Shown here: in pieces, positions 35,954 to 44,323 of the stretch
How positions within the stretch are numbered: position 1 is the first letter of the stretch
Layout of the letters: every line of letters begins with the position of its first letter
Assembly: GCF_023715445.1 (NCBI RefSeq)
Contig: NZ_JAMBOD010000001.1
Coordinates: 1,116,001 to 1,180,000 of the forward strand
DNA: 64,000 nt
DNA from: Fictibacillus nanhaiensis
GTDB taxonomy: Bacteria > Bacillota > Bacilli > Bacillales > Fictibacillaceae
Reading direction: 5' to 3'
Position numbers and translations under genes: made by a program
The notes under the pieces: model-generated
What the model saw: the letters and a program-made list of their open reading frames with translations, nothing else
Told to the model about the DNA's origin: nothing
Database searches by the model: none

Positions 35954-36913
35954 ATGAACGTAAATGAATTAGGTTTCCTTTGGTACTTACGATCAAGTTC
36001 AAACATGATGAATTTTTTATTGAAATATCTTAGTGAAACTTCTGAGGATACCGATTTAAGGAATATTTTAAATGAAATATATGAAATCTCTACATTTCAA
36101 GAACAAGAGGCTACTCAATTATTATCTGAGAGAGGTTATAAAGATACACCGTTCTTCAGTGAAGAAGATATTTATAGTTCAACAACAAAGCTATTTTCAG
36201 ACCAATTAATTATAGAGATCTTAAAGCATATAACGAGTAATGGATTGCGAGCGCTTGTTGTTCAATATATTGATTTAACAGATTATAAAGTAAAAAATTT
36301 TTATAAAAAAATACTTAATGATGTAATTCAATTAGATTTTTCTTTATTAAAATTGCTTAATGATAAAGATTTATTACAAAATAATTCCTTCTCTTACAAA
36401 AAAGCAGATGAAAGGGATGGGAAACTATTCAAAGTTGCATCAACTCAAAAACGGCCACTTAATGCGGTAGAATTGGCAAATATGTTCAGTGCCCTTCAAT
36501 GTAACAATGTTGGAGTTGCACTTTGTACCGGTTTTTCTGAAGTCGTAGAGGATATGGACACAAAGAAATTTATACTAGAAGGGAAAAAGTTAGCATTTTA
36601 TCAATCAGCCTCTTTATCCGATATCTATAGAGAAAATGGAATTCCAACTACAACTGGACTAGAGGCTCACGTTAATAAAGTAAAGGAATCACCTTTTTCA
36701 GATAAATTAATAGCAAACTTAATAATGTTCCTAAATCCAGTTAGTATAACTAATCTACAAACTGCAGTGGTATCCAGTTATAAAAAGGATCATATAGAGT
36801 CTATAAAGGAACTAATCAAGATGATTGAAAACTATTCAGAGAAAGGGCTGAAGTTATTAATAAGGAAAAATTGGTTTAATGAACCACCTGTGTCTAATTG
36901 GTCACATAAATAG
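35954..36913 (+). CDS. DUF3231 family protein
   Basis: 319 residues, all helical, in two similar halves. Features such as SSNMMNFLLKYLSETSEDTD and the GFSEVVEDMDTKKFILEGKK stretch with the closing FSDKLIANLIMFLNP match the DUF3231 family, which is abundant in Bacillus. The function is unknown; a ferritin-like four-helix fold is often supposed. The ribosome site is AGGGGG, spaced 7. Confidence 0.75.
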   Translation: MNVNELGFLWYLRSSSNMMNFLLKYLSETSEDTDLRNILNEIYEISTFQEQEATQLLSERGYKDTPFFSEEDIYSSTTKLFSDQLIIEILKHITSNGLRALVVQYIDLTDYKVKNFYKKILNDVIQLDFSLLKLLNDKDLLQNNSFSYKKADERDGKLFKVASTQKRPLNAVELANMFSALQCNNVGVALCTGFSEVVEDMDTKKFILEGKKLAFYQSASLSDIYRENGIPTTTGLEAHVNKVKESPFSDKLIANLIMFLNPVSITNLQTAVVSSYKKDHIESIKELIKMIENYSEKGLKLLIRKNWFNEPPVSNWSHK

Positions 36914-37289
36914 AAACTATGGCAGGTACTAATCAAGAAATAGAAACTTCTCGGCACATAGGCCAGTTACTCGAATTCCATAAGCGACACTCGCCACTTT
37001 TCTATTAAGTGTTATTCAACAACTGTGCCTTCAATAGAATAGGGAATGATTATTTGTTCCCTTCCGATAGCTTTCTATATAATGAAGCCCTAGACACATT
37101 TGTAATTTCACATATTTGATAAAATGGTCTCGCTAGATTCTTTAAGACCATTAAAAGTTCCTTAACGTTGTTAAAATCGGGGAAATCGTCAGGAAAATTT
37201 ACTTAGCGTTGTAAATCCGCATTTTCCTAAGCTCCCCCATTTACAACTCGTCACCTGATATGATTCCTCTATTATGAAATACATCTTAA

Positions 37290-37471
37290 TAATCTCAATT
37301 GAACAGCCTACTAACGAAGGCTTCAATCTTAGTGAGCTAAAAGGAAATGAAGGCAATCAGAACTATTTACTTCCATTAGCTGTCGACCTACAAGACGGAA
37401 GCTGCAAAGTTGTTATTTGGTGCCGTGTTTTCAATGTAGATTTTGGGTCTGCTATATTACAATTACAATAA
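37290..37471 (+). pseudogene. DM13-domain fragment
   Basis: Part of a 65-residue open frame encoding LSELKGNEGNQNYLLP ... KVVIWCRVFNVDFGSAILQLQ, the C-terminal half of a DM13 domain (the conserved Cys and NFGSA-like end are visible). DM13 proteins in Bacillus are normally longer lipoproteins. No signal peptide or N-terminal half is present, so this is a remnant. The 360 bases before it (36914-37273) show nothing I recognise. Confidence 0.5.
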
Positions 37472-37548
37472 AATCTGACATGAAAAGAAGACGCAAAGGC
37501 GAACCTCAGCGTCTTTCTTTATGAACATGATATGAAAGTAGATTTCGA

Positions 37549-38232
37549 TTACCCCTCCTCCACCTCATATAGTTCCTTAGCTAAAACTGTATTAATTTTT
37601 AATGGCTTTCTTGTAATGACTTGTTCCTTATCTAATTCTCCTAAAAATAAACTAACGGTTTCTCTTGATGACCCGATCATACTTGCGATATCATGCTGGG
37701 TGATTTTGACCCCAACCGTTTGCCATTCCCCACTTCTTACACCAAAACGGTTACTCAACTGCATGAAAAGTAAAAGAATTCGATATTTGACCTCTTTATA
37801 AGCAATGCTTTCTGTTATTTGGTACATCTCTTTTAGCTTCGAAGTCAAGATGGTTATAAGCTTTAACGAAATATCAGGATTTTGACGAAGAAACTCTTCA
37901 AATCTCTCCTTTGTTAACGTACAAACAAATGAATCAACCATCGTTTCTGCATAAATATCAGACTCTGTTATTGAAAAGCTTGATGTTTCTCCAAACACAT
38001 TTCCCTCACTTAAAAGATCAACCGTGAATTCCTTTCCAGTAGAAGACACTTTATATAAACGAACCTGCCCCTTTTTTAAGAAAAATAACGCCCTTATTTG
38101 TTGAGTCGGACTTAAGATAATTGTACCTTTTTTAATAGGAGCGGTTAGCGTCACTTCGTCTATTTTCTTTAATTCTTCTTCCGGTAGCTCATCTAGTAAA
38201 TTAATTTGTGAAAGAAGCCTAAGTTTTTCCAT
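37549..38232 (-). CDS. Crp/Fnr-family transcriptional regulator
   Basis: 227 residues. An N-terminal cyclic-nucleotide-type beta-roll (about 20-120) has no FNR-like Cys cluster and only one Cys (SFVCTLT). A long dimer helix and a C-terminal winged helix follow, with recognition helix SSRETVSLFLGELD. The R-E pair that contacts TGTGA in CRP is present, but the following Arg is Leu. This would suit half-sites such as TGTTA or TGTAA, which is what the boxes at 42.2-50.4 kb show. It is therefore the best candidate regulator of that redox island. A glutaredoxin-like remnant lies directly upstream. Confidence 0.85.
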   Translation of the reverse strand: MEKLRLLSQINLLDELPEEELKKIDEVTLTAPIKKGTIILSPTQQIRALFFLKKGQVRLYKVSSTGKEFTVDLLSEGNVFGETSSFSITESDIYAETMVDSFVCTLTKERFEEFLRQNPDISLKLITILTSKLKEMYQITESIAYKEVKYRILLLFMQLSNRFGVRSGEWQTVGVKITQHDIASMIGSSRETVSLFLGELDKEQVITRKPLKINTVLAKELYEVEEG

Positions 38233-38234
38233 GT

Positions 38235-38332
38235 CTACACTCCTTTGTTATACCGTTTCATAATTATTTCATAATCAATCCACTCATTATTTTCCTCTAA
38301 AACTGGTAGCCCAGTACTTGCTAGATTCTGGT
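38235..38332 (-). pseudogene. 3' remnant of a glutaredoxin-like gene
   Basis: Encodes LPVLEENNEWIDYEIIMKRY and a stop just before the Crp/Fnr start. It matches the C-terminus of the intact glutaredoxin-like protein at 41.8-42.2 kb. The upstream part has been replaced by the IS3 remnant. Confidence 0.65.
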
Positions 38333-38348
38333 TTAGTAGGTTACACAA

Positions 38349-38573
38349 ATTTCTTGACAGACTCTGGACGGCCGAGGCAGAGCCTTGTATAACATCTTCA
38401 CAGAGCGTCTATGACGCTCATTCAAATATGAGGAAGTCTATCTCTACGACTACCAAACCCCAAGAGAAGCTAGGCAAGGGATAGCCCGATATTTCCAAAT
38501 GTAAAATTTTGAACGTCATCATCAATCGTTGAAATACACAACGCCGGCTGCTGTTTTCAACACTTGAAATTTC
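38349..38573 (+). mobile_element. IS3-family transposase C-terminal remnant
   Basis: The plus strand encodes the end of an IS3/IS150-type integrase core: TLDGRGRALYNIFTERL, stop, then FKYEEVYLYDYQTPREARQG and IARYFQM, stop, NFERHHQSLKYTTPAAVFNT. Two nonsense codons (at the usual Trp and Tyr positions) and the loss of everything upstream show that it is dead. It cuts off the glutaredoxin-like gene next to it. Confidence 0.8.
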
Positions 38574-38593
38574 CCCCCCCCCTCGGGGGGGGG
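38571..38593. repeat. Poly-C/poly-G self-complementary run
   Basis: About ten C, then TC, then nine G, flanked by tttcc and gcattcccc. A homopolymer hairpin like this is rare and is prone to slippage and sequencing error. It lies exactly at the end of the IS3 remnant. Confidence 0.7.
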
Positions 38594-38735
38594 CATTCCC
38601 CTTAAAGGATTAAAATAAATGCACTTATAAAAACTAAAAACCGTGTTTTGACGACGGGGTCCACCTTATGGTGTACAATTGATTAAGGGTATGTACAGAT
38701 TTTTTTATGTTTCTTCAAGCTGATATTTTAGATAT

Positions 38736-38935
38736 TTATTGTGCGTATACCTTACAAAAATTTTTTCTAGTATTAATAAAATTCCTTATTCTTTTACTTG
38801 CTTCCTCAATCTGATCTATAGACTGTGTCATAGCAATTCGTACATATTCGTGATTTTTTTTGCTCTCATTAACAAAAAAACTTCCAGGTAAAACTGAAAG
38901 TGGACCTACAACTTTTTTCGTATTTACACCAGAAC
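38736..38935 (-). pseudogene. C-terminal fragment of a class I aminotransferase
   Basis: Minus strand encodes KKVVGPLSVLPGSFFVNESK, then HEYVRIAMTQSIDQIEEASK and RIRNFI, the last part of a PLP-dependent aminotransferase. The rest of the gene, including the PLP lysine, is absent; the GNAT gene begins where it breaks off. Confidence 0.7.
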
Positions 38936-39433
38936 CTTTTTAGGTCCGTTAAGTTCTAATTGATAAAAAGCTAAATTAAGCCATTTATTGAATTTAAAAC
39001 CTGCCTTTCTTATTGTACCTGAATAAACAAAGCCAAAGTTTTTATGCATGGCAATGCTTTCTTCATTTGCTTCATCGATTCCAGCAATTAAGGTCATATA
39101 CTCACTTTCATTGGCAATAGCGATTAGTTCTTTCATTAAAGAAGTTCCAATTCCTTTTTTTCTGTATTCCTTATCTACATAAACAGAATGTTCAATTGAA
39201 TATTTATAAGCGGGCCATGCTCTAAAATGACCGAATGTCGCAAATCCAACCACTTTATTATCTTGTTCGCATACTAATATTGGGAATCCTTCAACCCTCT
39301 TTTGTTCATACCAAATTTGTCTGCTTTCGAGCGTTTGGGCTTTATAGGCGTATACAGCAGTAGTATTGAGAATGGTATCATTATAAATGTCTAAGATGTT
39401 CATTAAATCTTTTTGAGTTGCTTCCCTTATCAT
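38924..39433 (-). CDS. GNAT acetyltransferase, phosphinothricin-acetyltransferase type
   Basis: 169 residues. The acetyl-CoA motif YRKKGIGTSLMKELI, HSVYVDKEYR and the substrate-site FGFVYSGTIRKAGFKFNKWL are typical of the Pat/Bar/YncA subgroup, which acetylates the amino group of methionine-derivative or glutamate-analogue compounds. The final residues (GPKKVLV) may come from fusion with the aminotransferase scrap behind it. It is divergent from the LysR gene. Confidence 0.88.
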   Translation of the reverse strand: MIREATQKDLMNILDIYNDTILNTTAVYAYKAQTLESRQIWYEQKRVEGFPILVCEQDNKVVGFATFGHFRAWPAYKYSIEHSVYVDKEYRKKGIGTSLMKELIAIANESEYMTLIAGIDEANEESIAMHKNFGFVYSGTIRKAGFKFNKWLNLAFYQLELNGPKKVLV

Positions 39434-39569
39434 TTTTTTCTTCCTTTCATAATAAATTTGTTTCTCTCCATATATTTTAGAACTCTACATACAGAACGTA
39501 AAATTGAACTTTTTAACCCCTTGCTATAGGATAAAGTTATAGCAAAAACATATAAGGGAAGGTGCGAAC

Positions 39570-40490
39570 ATGACGCCCCAACAATTTCGATACATAGTGG
39601 AGATTGCCAAGCATAATTCTATTAGTAAAGCTGCTTCTGCACTTTACGTGACGCAACCCAGTATCAGCAGAGCGGTGCGTGAACTCGAAACAGAGTTAGG
39701 GATTACTATTCTCGATAGAACGAATAAAGGTGTTGTCTTCACAAAAGAAGGCACAGAGTTATTATTTTACGCAAAAACGCTTCTAGAACAAATGGAGTCT
39801 GTTGTCCATCATTTTAACAAAGAGAAAACAATGAACTTAACAAAGTTTTCTATTTCATCTCAACATTATGGTTTCGCTATAGAGGCTGTTGCAAATTTAA
39901 TGGATTATTTTGCCGAGCGGAACTATGAGCTTACGATTCGAGAGGATAAGACATTTGATGTGATTGATGACGTGTATGCAAGCAGAAGTATTCTTGGGAT
40001 CTTATTTCTGACCGATTTAAACAAGCATTTTTTTGAGCGTTATTTCACCTCAAAGCAACTAACGTTTACTCCCATTGCTTCATTGAAACAGCACGTCTTT
40101 CTACGAAAAGAGCATCCTCTGGCTCATCTCGAATGCATAACCTTGGATCAGTTAAGGGACTATCCATATCTGACCTATCAGCAGGACGACATGTTGCTAC
40201 ATTTTGCGGAAGAAGCCCTGAATGTAGACAATATCGGGAAACTAGTTTATCTCAAAGATAGAGGGGCAATGAATAATCTCCTGTCAAATACAGATAGCTA
40301 CAATCTGGGAACAGGCTGTATCGTACATAATTACATGAATCCCAATATTATCTCTATTCCATTGGAAGAAAGCAATATGATTGAAGTGGGATTGGTGAAA
40401 CGAAACGATGTGCATTTGCCAGATGAGGTTCTGGTATATATTAGCTTTTTAAAATTAGCTTTGAAAAAATCTATGCCGAAGGAAATATAA
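39570..40490 (+). CDS. LysR-family transcriptional regulator
   Basis: 306 residues. The winged helix (1-60) contains SISKAASALYVTQPSISRAV, followed by the linker helix and a substrate-binding domain. It is divergent from the GNAT gene with about 135 bases between, the usual arrangement for a regulator and its target. GGAAGG lies before the ATG. The effector is unknown. Confidence 0.9.
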   Translation: MTPQQFRYIVEIAKHNSISKAASALYVTQPSISRAVRELETELGITILDRTNKGVVFTKEGTELLFYAKTLLEQMESVVHHFNKEKTMNLTKFSISSQHYGFAIEAVANLMDYFAERNYELTIREDKTFDVIDDVYASRSILGILFLTDLNKHFFERYFTSKQLTFTPIASLKQHVFLRKEHPLAHLECITLDQLRDYPYLTYQQDDMLLHFAEEALNVDNIGKLVYLKDRGAMNNLLSNTDSYNLGTGCIVHNYMNPNIISIPLEESNMIEVGLVKRNDVHLPDEVLVYISFLKLALKKSMPKEI

Positions 40491-41184
40491 AGTAAGTGTA
40501 GATTTGGCACTCTGCGGTTGTTTTTCCTTTCTTATATATTTTCCTCGTGTTTGGTTTGAAGTTAGTTCGAAAGTCAATTCACCGTCAATATGGACTTATT
40601 TCTCAATTAGCACTTACTGGGTATGACTACAAGATTGTAAAGAATTACACTTAAACTAAAGGGTGCTTTAGTTGAAGAAGAAATAAATGAGGACCACAAA
40701 TATCTATATGTGGTCCTCAGGCTTCGAGAAACTCTAGACAGCTTATGTTTCACTCATAAACTTCACCTATTTACCGCGTTAATATTTAAGCGTATCATAA
40801 GTAAGTTAAATTACAATTGTTAATATTTTGAAAACAAAGAGAAAGAGGATGTTTGAACTGTCCGAAATGTAGAAAGGGTGTTTTGGAACAAGCAGCATTT
40901 GTTGAGGCTGATACTTCCCAGAGTTTTTCTGCTTTTATTCTATAAAAAACAAACTCTGCTTCATTCTGAGAATCTTTTTTAGGCTTATACATTTAGGCAC
41001 GCCATTTTTTAAACTTAGCTGCAACAAATATCTTTATGGTGTTAGGCCTATTCCCTTTCCTTATTCTGCTTATTTTACATCCTTCATCTTATAGAAAGTC
41101 TTAAGACTTACTTTCAGTATCTTAAAGATACCAAGATTATCTCAAATGATCCATTCTCCCTTTAATCCTCATAATGTATCAGGT
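40491..41184. other. Decayed region without an intact gene
   Basis: About 700 bases. A 10-bp palindrome (gaggaccaca / tgtggtcctc, 40689-40718) lacks a strong T run. On the plus strand about 40853-40945 reads NCPKCRKGVLEQAAFVEADT and a stop, a zinc-ribbon-like scrap. Nothing else is recognisable. Confidence 0.35.
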
Positions 41185-41331
41185 TTAGATCTTCAAAATT
41201 GGAAAGGTAATATTAGCGTATTTGTTATCGCTGATACTTCCGCAGTCAACTTCCACTTCTTCGTATTCTTTACAAATGTTTTTCATTCGTTCAATCTCAT
41301 TTAACACAGTAGGATGGTTAAATAATGACAT
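41185..41331 (-). CDS. Small hypothetical protein, 48 residues
   Basis: ATG 41331 with AAGGAGGAATAAATCG upstream, a strong ribosome site. The product starts MSLFNHPTVLNEIERMKNIC and is hydrophilic, with two Cys. Its start lies inside the 3' end of the small membrane-protein frame, suggesting translational coupling. I do not recognise it; it could be the 5' end of a longer lost gene. Confidence 0.4.
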   Translation of the reverse strand: MSLFNHPTVLNEIERMKNICKEYEEVEVDCGSISDNKYANITFPILKI

Positions 41332-41450
41332 CGATTTATTCCTCCTTGTGGCGCCTCCTCTTTAAGTTCTAAATCAACAAAAAACTTTAATGCTACAGCA
41401 AGTAGAAGAAATATTAATAACGTTACTAAATACCCACTCTTATTTTTCAT
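41301..41450 (-). CDS. Small single-pass membrane protein, 49 residues
   Basis: MKNKSGYLVTLLIFLLLAVA is followed by a charged tail. One clear N-terminal transmembrane helix. It has only a weak GAGG ribosome site, but its end overlaps the next small frame with its strong site. I do not recognise it. Confidence 0.35.
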   Translation of the reverse strand: MKNKSGYLVTLLIFLLLAVALKFFVDLELKEEAPQGGINRCHYLTILLC

Positions 41451-41589
41451 CTTCTTCTAATCCTCTTTCTATCAATATTCTAACTAGAAATAATCTTAGC
41501 TAATATATCCTATTAAGCTGTAGCAAAATATAAGCTATTACACCTCTTCAGTTTCGCTCACTTGGATAAAATTTCTTTACTAAGAAATA

Positions 41590-41725
41590 GGAAAAAATAT
41601 GGACAATTATAGCAGGTACAACATTAAAAGGGTTCCATTAAATAATAAATTTATGAAACCAAATGTGTAAGCACTCAAAATAATTAATGGTAAGAATTTT
41701 TCTTACAACATGGGACTCCTCCTTT
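41590..41725 (-). pseudogene. Broken small membrane protein
   Basis: AAAGGAGGAG precedes an ATG whose third codon is TAA. Beyond it the same frame encodes EKFLPLIILSAYTFGFINLL, a hydrophobic segment ended by another stop. It looks like a recently inactivated small membrane protein. Confidence 0.35.
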
Positions 41726-41792
41726 CCTTTTTTTAATCAATTATTCCACCCATTTATTGTATATAGTTATTTCATCTATATTTCGAACAGAC

Positions 41793-41907
41793 ATAATCGT
41801 TCCCTTTATAATAGGAGTCGTTAATGTCACTTCATCTATTTTTTTAATTCATCTTCTGGCAGCTCATCAAGTAAATTAATCTGTGAAAGAAGCTTTAATT
41901 TATCCAT
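41793..41907 (-). pseudogene. Truncated second copy of the Crp/Fnr regulator gene
   Basis: Starts MDKLKLLSQINLLDELPEDE, nearly identical to the intact regulator at 37.5-38.2 kb. A single A missing from a run of A (about 41847-41853) shifts the frame to a stop after LKK. In the restored frame homology continues through IDEVTLTTPIIKGTI and then ends. The preceding glutaredoxin-like frame reads into it without a stop. Confidence 0.7.
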
Positions 41908-42174
41908 GTCTTTCACCTCACTTTTATATCGTTTCATAATCATCTCATAATCTAACCATTCGTCATTCAGCTCTAGTACTGGTAGCCCGTTATCTACCGT
42001 TAGTGACCTCCCTATATCAAGGTTATCAAAAATATTAATCACTATCACATCTATTCCTAGCTTGAAAAATAGCTTTATCACTTCTTCACATTTACAACAG
42101 CTGGGCAAAATATATAAAGTCATATCCTCCTCACTCTTCCTTTTCTTCATTATTTGTCTGTCATCTGGATACAA
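41836..42174 (-). CDS. Glutaredoxin-like protein fused to a Crp/Fnr N-terminal scrap
   Basis: 112 residues from TTG 42174, with AGGAAGG five bases before and a predicted transcript start at 42192. Residues 18-85 form a glutaredoxin-like fold (MTLYILPSCCKCEEVIKLFF ... GLPVLELNDEWLDYEMIMKR) with the thiol motif CCKC. The last 23 residues are the start of the broken regulator copy, read in frame because the usual stop codon is missing. It is controlled by the divergent box at 42226-42241. Glutaredoxin next to a Crp/Fnr regulator recurs at 38.2 kb, so the pair is an ancestral unit. Confidence 0.6.
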   Translation of the reverse strand: MYPDDRQIMKKRKSEEDMTLYILPSCCKCEEVIKLFFKLGIDVIVINIFDNLDIGRSLTVDNGLPVLELNDEWLDYEMIMKRYKSEVKDMDKLKLLSQINLLDELPEDELKK

Positions 42175-42225
42175 ATTGCCTTCCTATTACTATTCATTAT
42201 TTTACACATTAAACTTAAAAGTAAA

Positions 42226-42241
42226 TGTAAGGCGGCTTACA
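42226..42241. promoter_or_regulatory. CRP/FNR-type box 1, between divergent genes
   Basis: TGTAAGGCGGCTTACA. To the left, a -10 TAAAAT (42199-42204, minus) places the start at 42192. To the right, a -10 CATAAT (42263-42268, plus) places it at 42275. The box centre is 41.5 bases from both starts. Confidence 0.8.
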
Positions 42242-42299
42242 GTAGTTTTCAAGAGTAGGAGACATAATGATAGTATCCATTATGAGAGGAGAACCAAAA

Positions 42300-42566
42300 A
42301 TGAGATTAAATACTGAATTAAGTGTTATCTCTAGAGAATTTAAGCAGCTTACCCCATTTGAGGCGATGCAGGCATTTGAACGTTCCATAAAAGAGACACA
42401 GGAATCAGGGTTAGTCATTGGGATCGCAGAAGGCGAGAAAACAAAGGACTTCACATTAAAAAATCACCTTAGCGAGGACATTAATTTATATGAAGAGCTG
42501 GAAAAAGGTCCAATCATGTCTCGTTTGGAGCCTTATGACATTTTCCGTGCTTTAAGAAACCTATAA
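42300..42566 (+). pseudogene. Truncated AhpC/TSA-type peroxiredoxin
   Basis: 88 residues from ATG 42300 (the earlier ATG at 42267 precedes the predicted transcript start). FEAMQAFERSIKETQESGLV ... GEKTKDFTLKNHLSEDINLY EELEKGP matches the N-terminus of bacterial AhpC/TSA proteins. Where the active-site YRGxWCPYC should follow, the frame reads SRLEPYDIFRALRNL and stops, as if small deletions removed the motif. The promoter is box 1. The gene is almost certainly inactive as a peroxidase. Confidence 0.6.
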
Positions 42567-42571
42567 GTTAT

Positions 42572-42595
42572 AGCAGCCCTAATAACAGGGCTGCT
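42572..42595 (+). terminator. Terminator after the peroxiredoxin remnant
   Basis: A 9-bp stem (agcagccct / agggctgct) followed by TTTT and a T-rich run. Confidence 0.8.
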
Positions 42596-42609
42596 TTTCA
42601 TTTTTTTTA

Positions 42610-43254
42610 TTAATCTAACCCACACATATCCTCTGACTGCTCTTTCGAATTCTCCCTCACTTCTCGGATAACCGACCAAAGGGAATCGTAGGCTGAATCC
42701 GGAAACTCTTGCATCAGTTCTATTAGTGAACCACAACCCTTTGAAAGACCATTTAGCCTAGCAGCTAAGGTTGATTCAACTAGTGACTCCTTTTCCACAT
42801 GTAGCTCCTGCCACTTCTCATAGACCGGTTTCCACCTCTGAAGGTAATACTTTTGATGACGAAGGTCTGCTTCGTAAAATGAATGTAGGGGCTCTACAGA
42901 GGTATAGCTGTTCCCATGGATATGCTTAATCTCTTCTAGTTTTTGAAGCATTTCACTCTTCTGCTCTTCGTTTTCAAACAACAATAAAGATCGATACTTC
43001 ATGGAACGAGGTGCTCTCGTTGTATTATGTTGCTTAAAAAATTGATTTACGATTTGCTCTAAGCTTAAAAGCTCTGCGTTAAACTGGACTTGTAAAACCT
43101 CCGTGTAGTCCAACGTGTTTTTCGAGGACGGTTGACCTTCTTTTCCACCTGCGTACCCGACTCTCGTTCTAAGAATCCCTGAATGGTACCCAAAACGCGC
43201 CTCAGGCCCCCAAAAACAACCCATTCCAAATGTTACGGTATCCAATCTCATCAC
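42610..43254 (-). CDS. MsrA-family peptide methionine sulfoxide reductase
   Basis: 214 residues. GMGCFWGPEARFG (about 10-22) holds the catalytic Cys of MsrA, and the DYTEVLQVQFN and RHQKYYLQ motifs follow. The usual MsrA ends near 170-180 residues; here a 50-residue tail follows with KGCGSL and MCGLD that may supply resolving Cys. It repairs oxidised methionine. It is the third gene behind box 2. Confidence 0.85.
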   Translation of the reverse strand: MMRLDTVTFGMGCFWGPEARFGYHSGILRTRVGYAGGKEGQPSSKNTLDYTEVLQVQFNAELLSLEQIVNQFFKQHNTTRAPRSMKYRSLLLFENEEQKSEMLQKLEEIKHIHGNSYTSVEPLHSFYEADLRHQKYYLQRWKPVYEKWQELHVEKESLVESTLAARLNGLSKGCGSLIELMQEFPDSAYDSLWSVIREVRENSKEQSEDMCGLD

Positions 43255-43312
43255 CTCAAAAAAAATACAAATCAGGGCAAATCGATTACGAGATGCCTGA
43301 TTTGTATCATCC

Positions 43313-43630
43313 TTAATTTTTATATTCTAGCTTCATATACGCCGTATAAATTTGACTGTTGCTTTTTAGAATAAACGTGGATGTATTTGGATTATAGTCC
43401 ACTTTTAGATCTTCATCAAATAAATGGTCTGACTTATGTCCCAGTAGGACTGGTTTAAAGTTGGTTGAAAGGAATTTTTCGTTAATTTCTGCACTCAGTT
43501 CCTTCATCCCAATAAACGTTACCCAATCTGCTCCAATGGAGCATCCACCCAGGCTAGGATTTAACTGATACGCCTGTGCGGGCTCCTGACTAAGTCTTTC
43601 CATTGCTCTTTCTGTAAATAGAACGTTCAT
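43313..43630 (-). CDS. HesB/YqkB-like iron-sulfur biosynthesis family protein
   Basis: 105 residues from ATG 43630 (MNVLFTERAMERL); the 25 extra upstream residues overlap the preceding gene and lack a ribosome site, whereas GAAGGGAG precedes this ATG. The fold resembles A-type iron-sulfur carrier proteins, but only one Cys (GGCSIGADW) remains of the three ligands, as in the YqkB-type branch. It overlaps no other gene once trimmed. The function is uncertain. Confidence 0.6.
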   Translation of the reverse strand: MNVLFTERAMERLSQEPAQAYQLNPSLGGCSIGADWVTFIGMKELSAEINEKFLSTNFKPVLLGHKSDHLFDEDLKVDYNPNTSTFILKSNSQIYTAYMKLEYKN

Positions 43631-43655
43631 GATGTTGTACTCCCTTCTTCCATAT

Positions 43656-43895
43656 TTAGCACCAGCCAAGGTCACAGCCCACCACATAGGCTTTAGGATG
43701 ATCATCTCGTAAATGCTCTATCAATCTAAATATATTTCCGTCTTCTTCTGTAAAGCCTTGAATCAATTCTAACTTACCCTGTTTTTCTGGAGTAATAGAA
43801 ACCCTTCCAATCAGTACTTCTTTCATGTATAATTCTATCTTTCCTTCTTTTAAAACTGTTCTAATTTGCTCCGTCACTTTAATCTGATTCTTCAT
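43656..43895 (-). CDS. Small protein resembling YusG (DUF2553)
   Basis: 79 residues from ATG 43895, where GGAGG lies 7 bases upstream. MKNQIKVTEQIRTVLKEGKI ... LYMKEVLIGRV ... YVVGCDLGWC has the layout and the closing Cys-x-x-GWC of the YusG/DUF2553 family. The function is unknown. It is the first gene behind box 2, so a thiol-related role is likely. Confidence 0.55.
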   Translation of the reverse strand: MKNQIKVTEQIRTVLKEGKIELYMKEVLIGRVSITPEKQGKLELIQGFTEEDGNIFRLIEHLRDDHPKAYVVGCDLGWC

Positions 43896-43971
43896 TTTAT
43901 TTCCTCCCACTCTTTTATTTTACTTATTAGTCCTTACAGGTAAGAGTATAGTGGAAAAATTAAAAGAAAAA

Positions 43972-43987
43972 TGTCAGTTGCATTACA
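43972..43987 (-). promoter_or_regulatory. CRP/FNR-type box 2, before the YusG-like operon
   Basis: TGTCAGTTGCATTACA on the plus strand. A -10 TATACT at 43945-43950 (minus) puts the start at 43938, 41.5 bases from the box centre. It reads into the YusG-like, HesB-like and MsrA genes. Confidence 0.75.
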
Positions 43988-43989
43988 GA

Positions 43990-44259
43990 TTAGCTATTAC
44001 ATTGCCCACATACGTAATAGGAAGTTGGTTGACCAAAACCAATCACAGCTGTGATAGATGGAGCAAGAAAAATCTTCGAGGGCTGCCTGATCCATCCAGC
44101 TTCTCGATATACCCACATCACAATTGCCATTACTGCCATTTCAGGCAAAATCACTTCATGGTCTTTTAACATCTCCGAAACCGTCACCATCGCCAGGATA
44201 AAAAAGAAAGAGATCACATAGGAAATGATCGTTTGTTTCTTTGAAACAACTGTATTCAA
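43990..44259 (-). pseudogene. Frameshifted N-terminal part of a membrane protein (HPP-like)
   Basis: From TTG 44259 with AAAGGAGCG upstream. It encodes one or two helices and HEVILPEMAVMAIVMWVYRE followed by LAPSITAVIGF, which resembles HPP-family membrane proteins. Near 44030 the frame shifts: the next frame continues VNQLPITYVGNVIANL. The rest is missing and box 2 follows at once. It is inactive. Confidence 0.5.
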
Positions 44260-44289
44260 GGACAACGCTCCTTTCTTTAAATAAGAAAA

Positions 44290-44312
44290 CAAGGGTGAAG
44301 TCTTCACCCTTG
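44290..44312 (-). terminator. Terminator after the split thioredoxin-like gene
   Basis: An 11-bp perfect stem (caagggtgaag / cttcacccttg) with a one-base centre, followed on the minus strand by TTTTC. It is near-palindromic, so it may act in both directions. Confidence 0.75.
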
Positions 44313-44323
44313 GGAATTCATTA

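Noticed and set aside
40689-40718. Terminator of the LysR gene
   Set aside because: The stem is good, but no T run follows on either strand and it is 200 bases from the stop codon; left as an unexplained palindrome.
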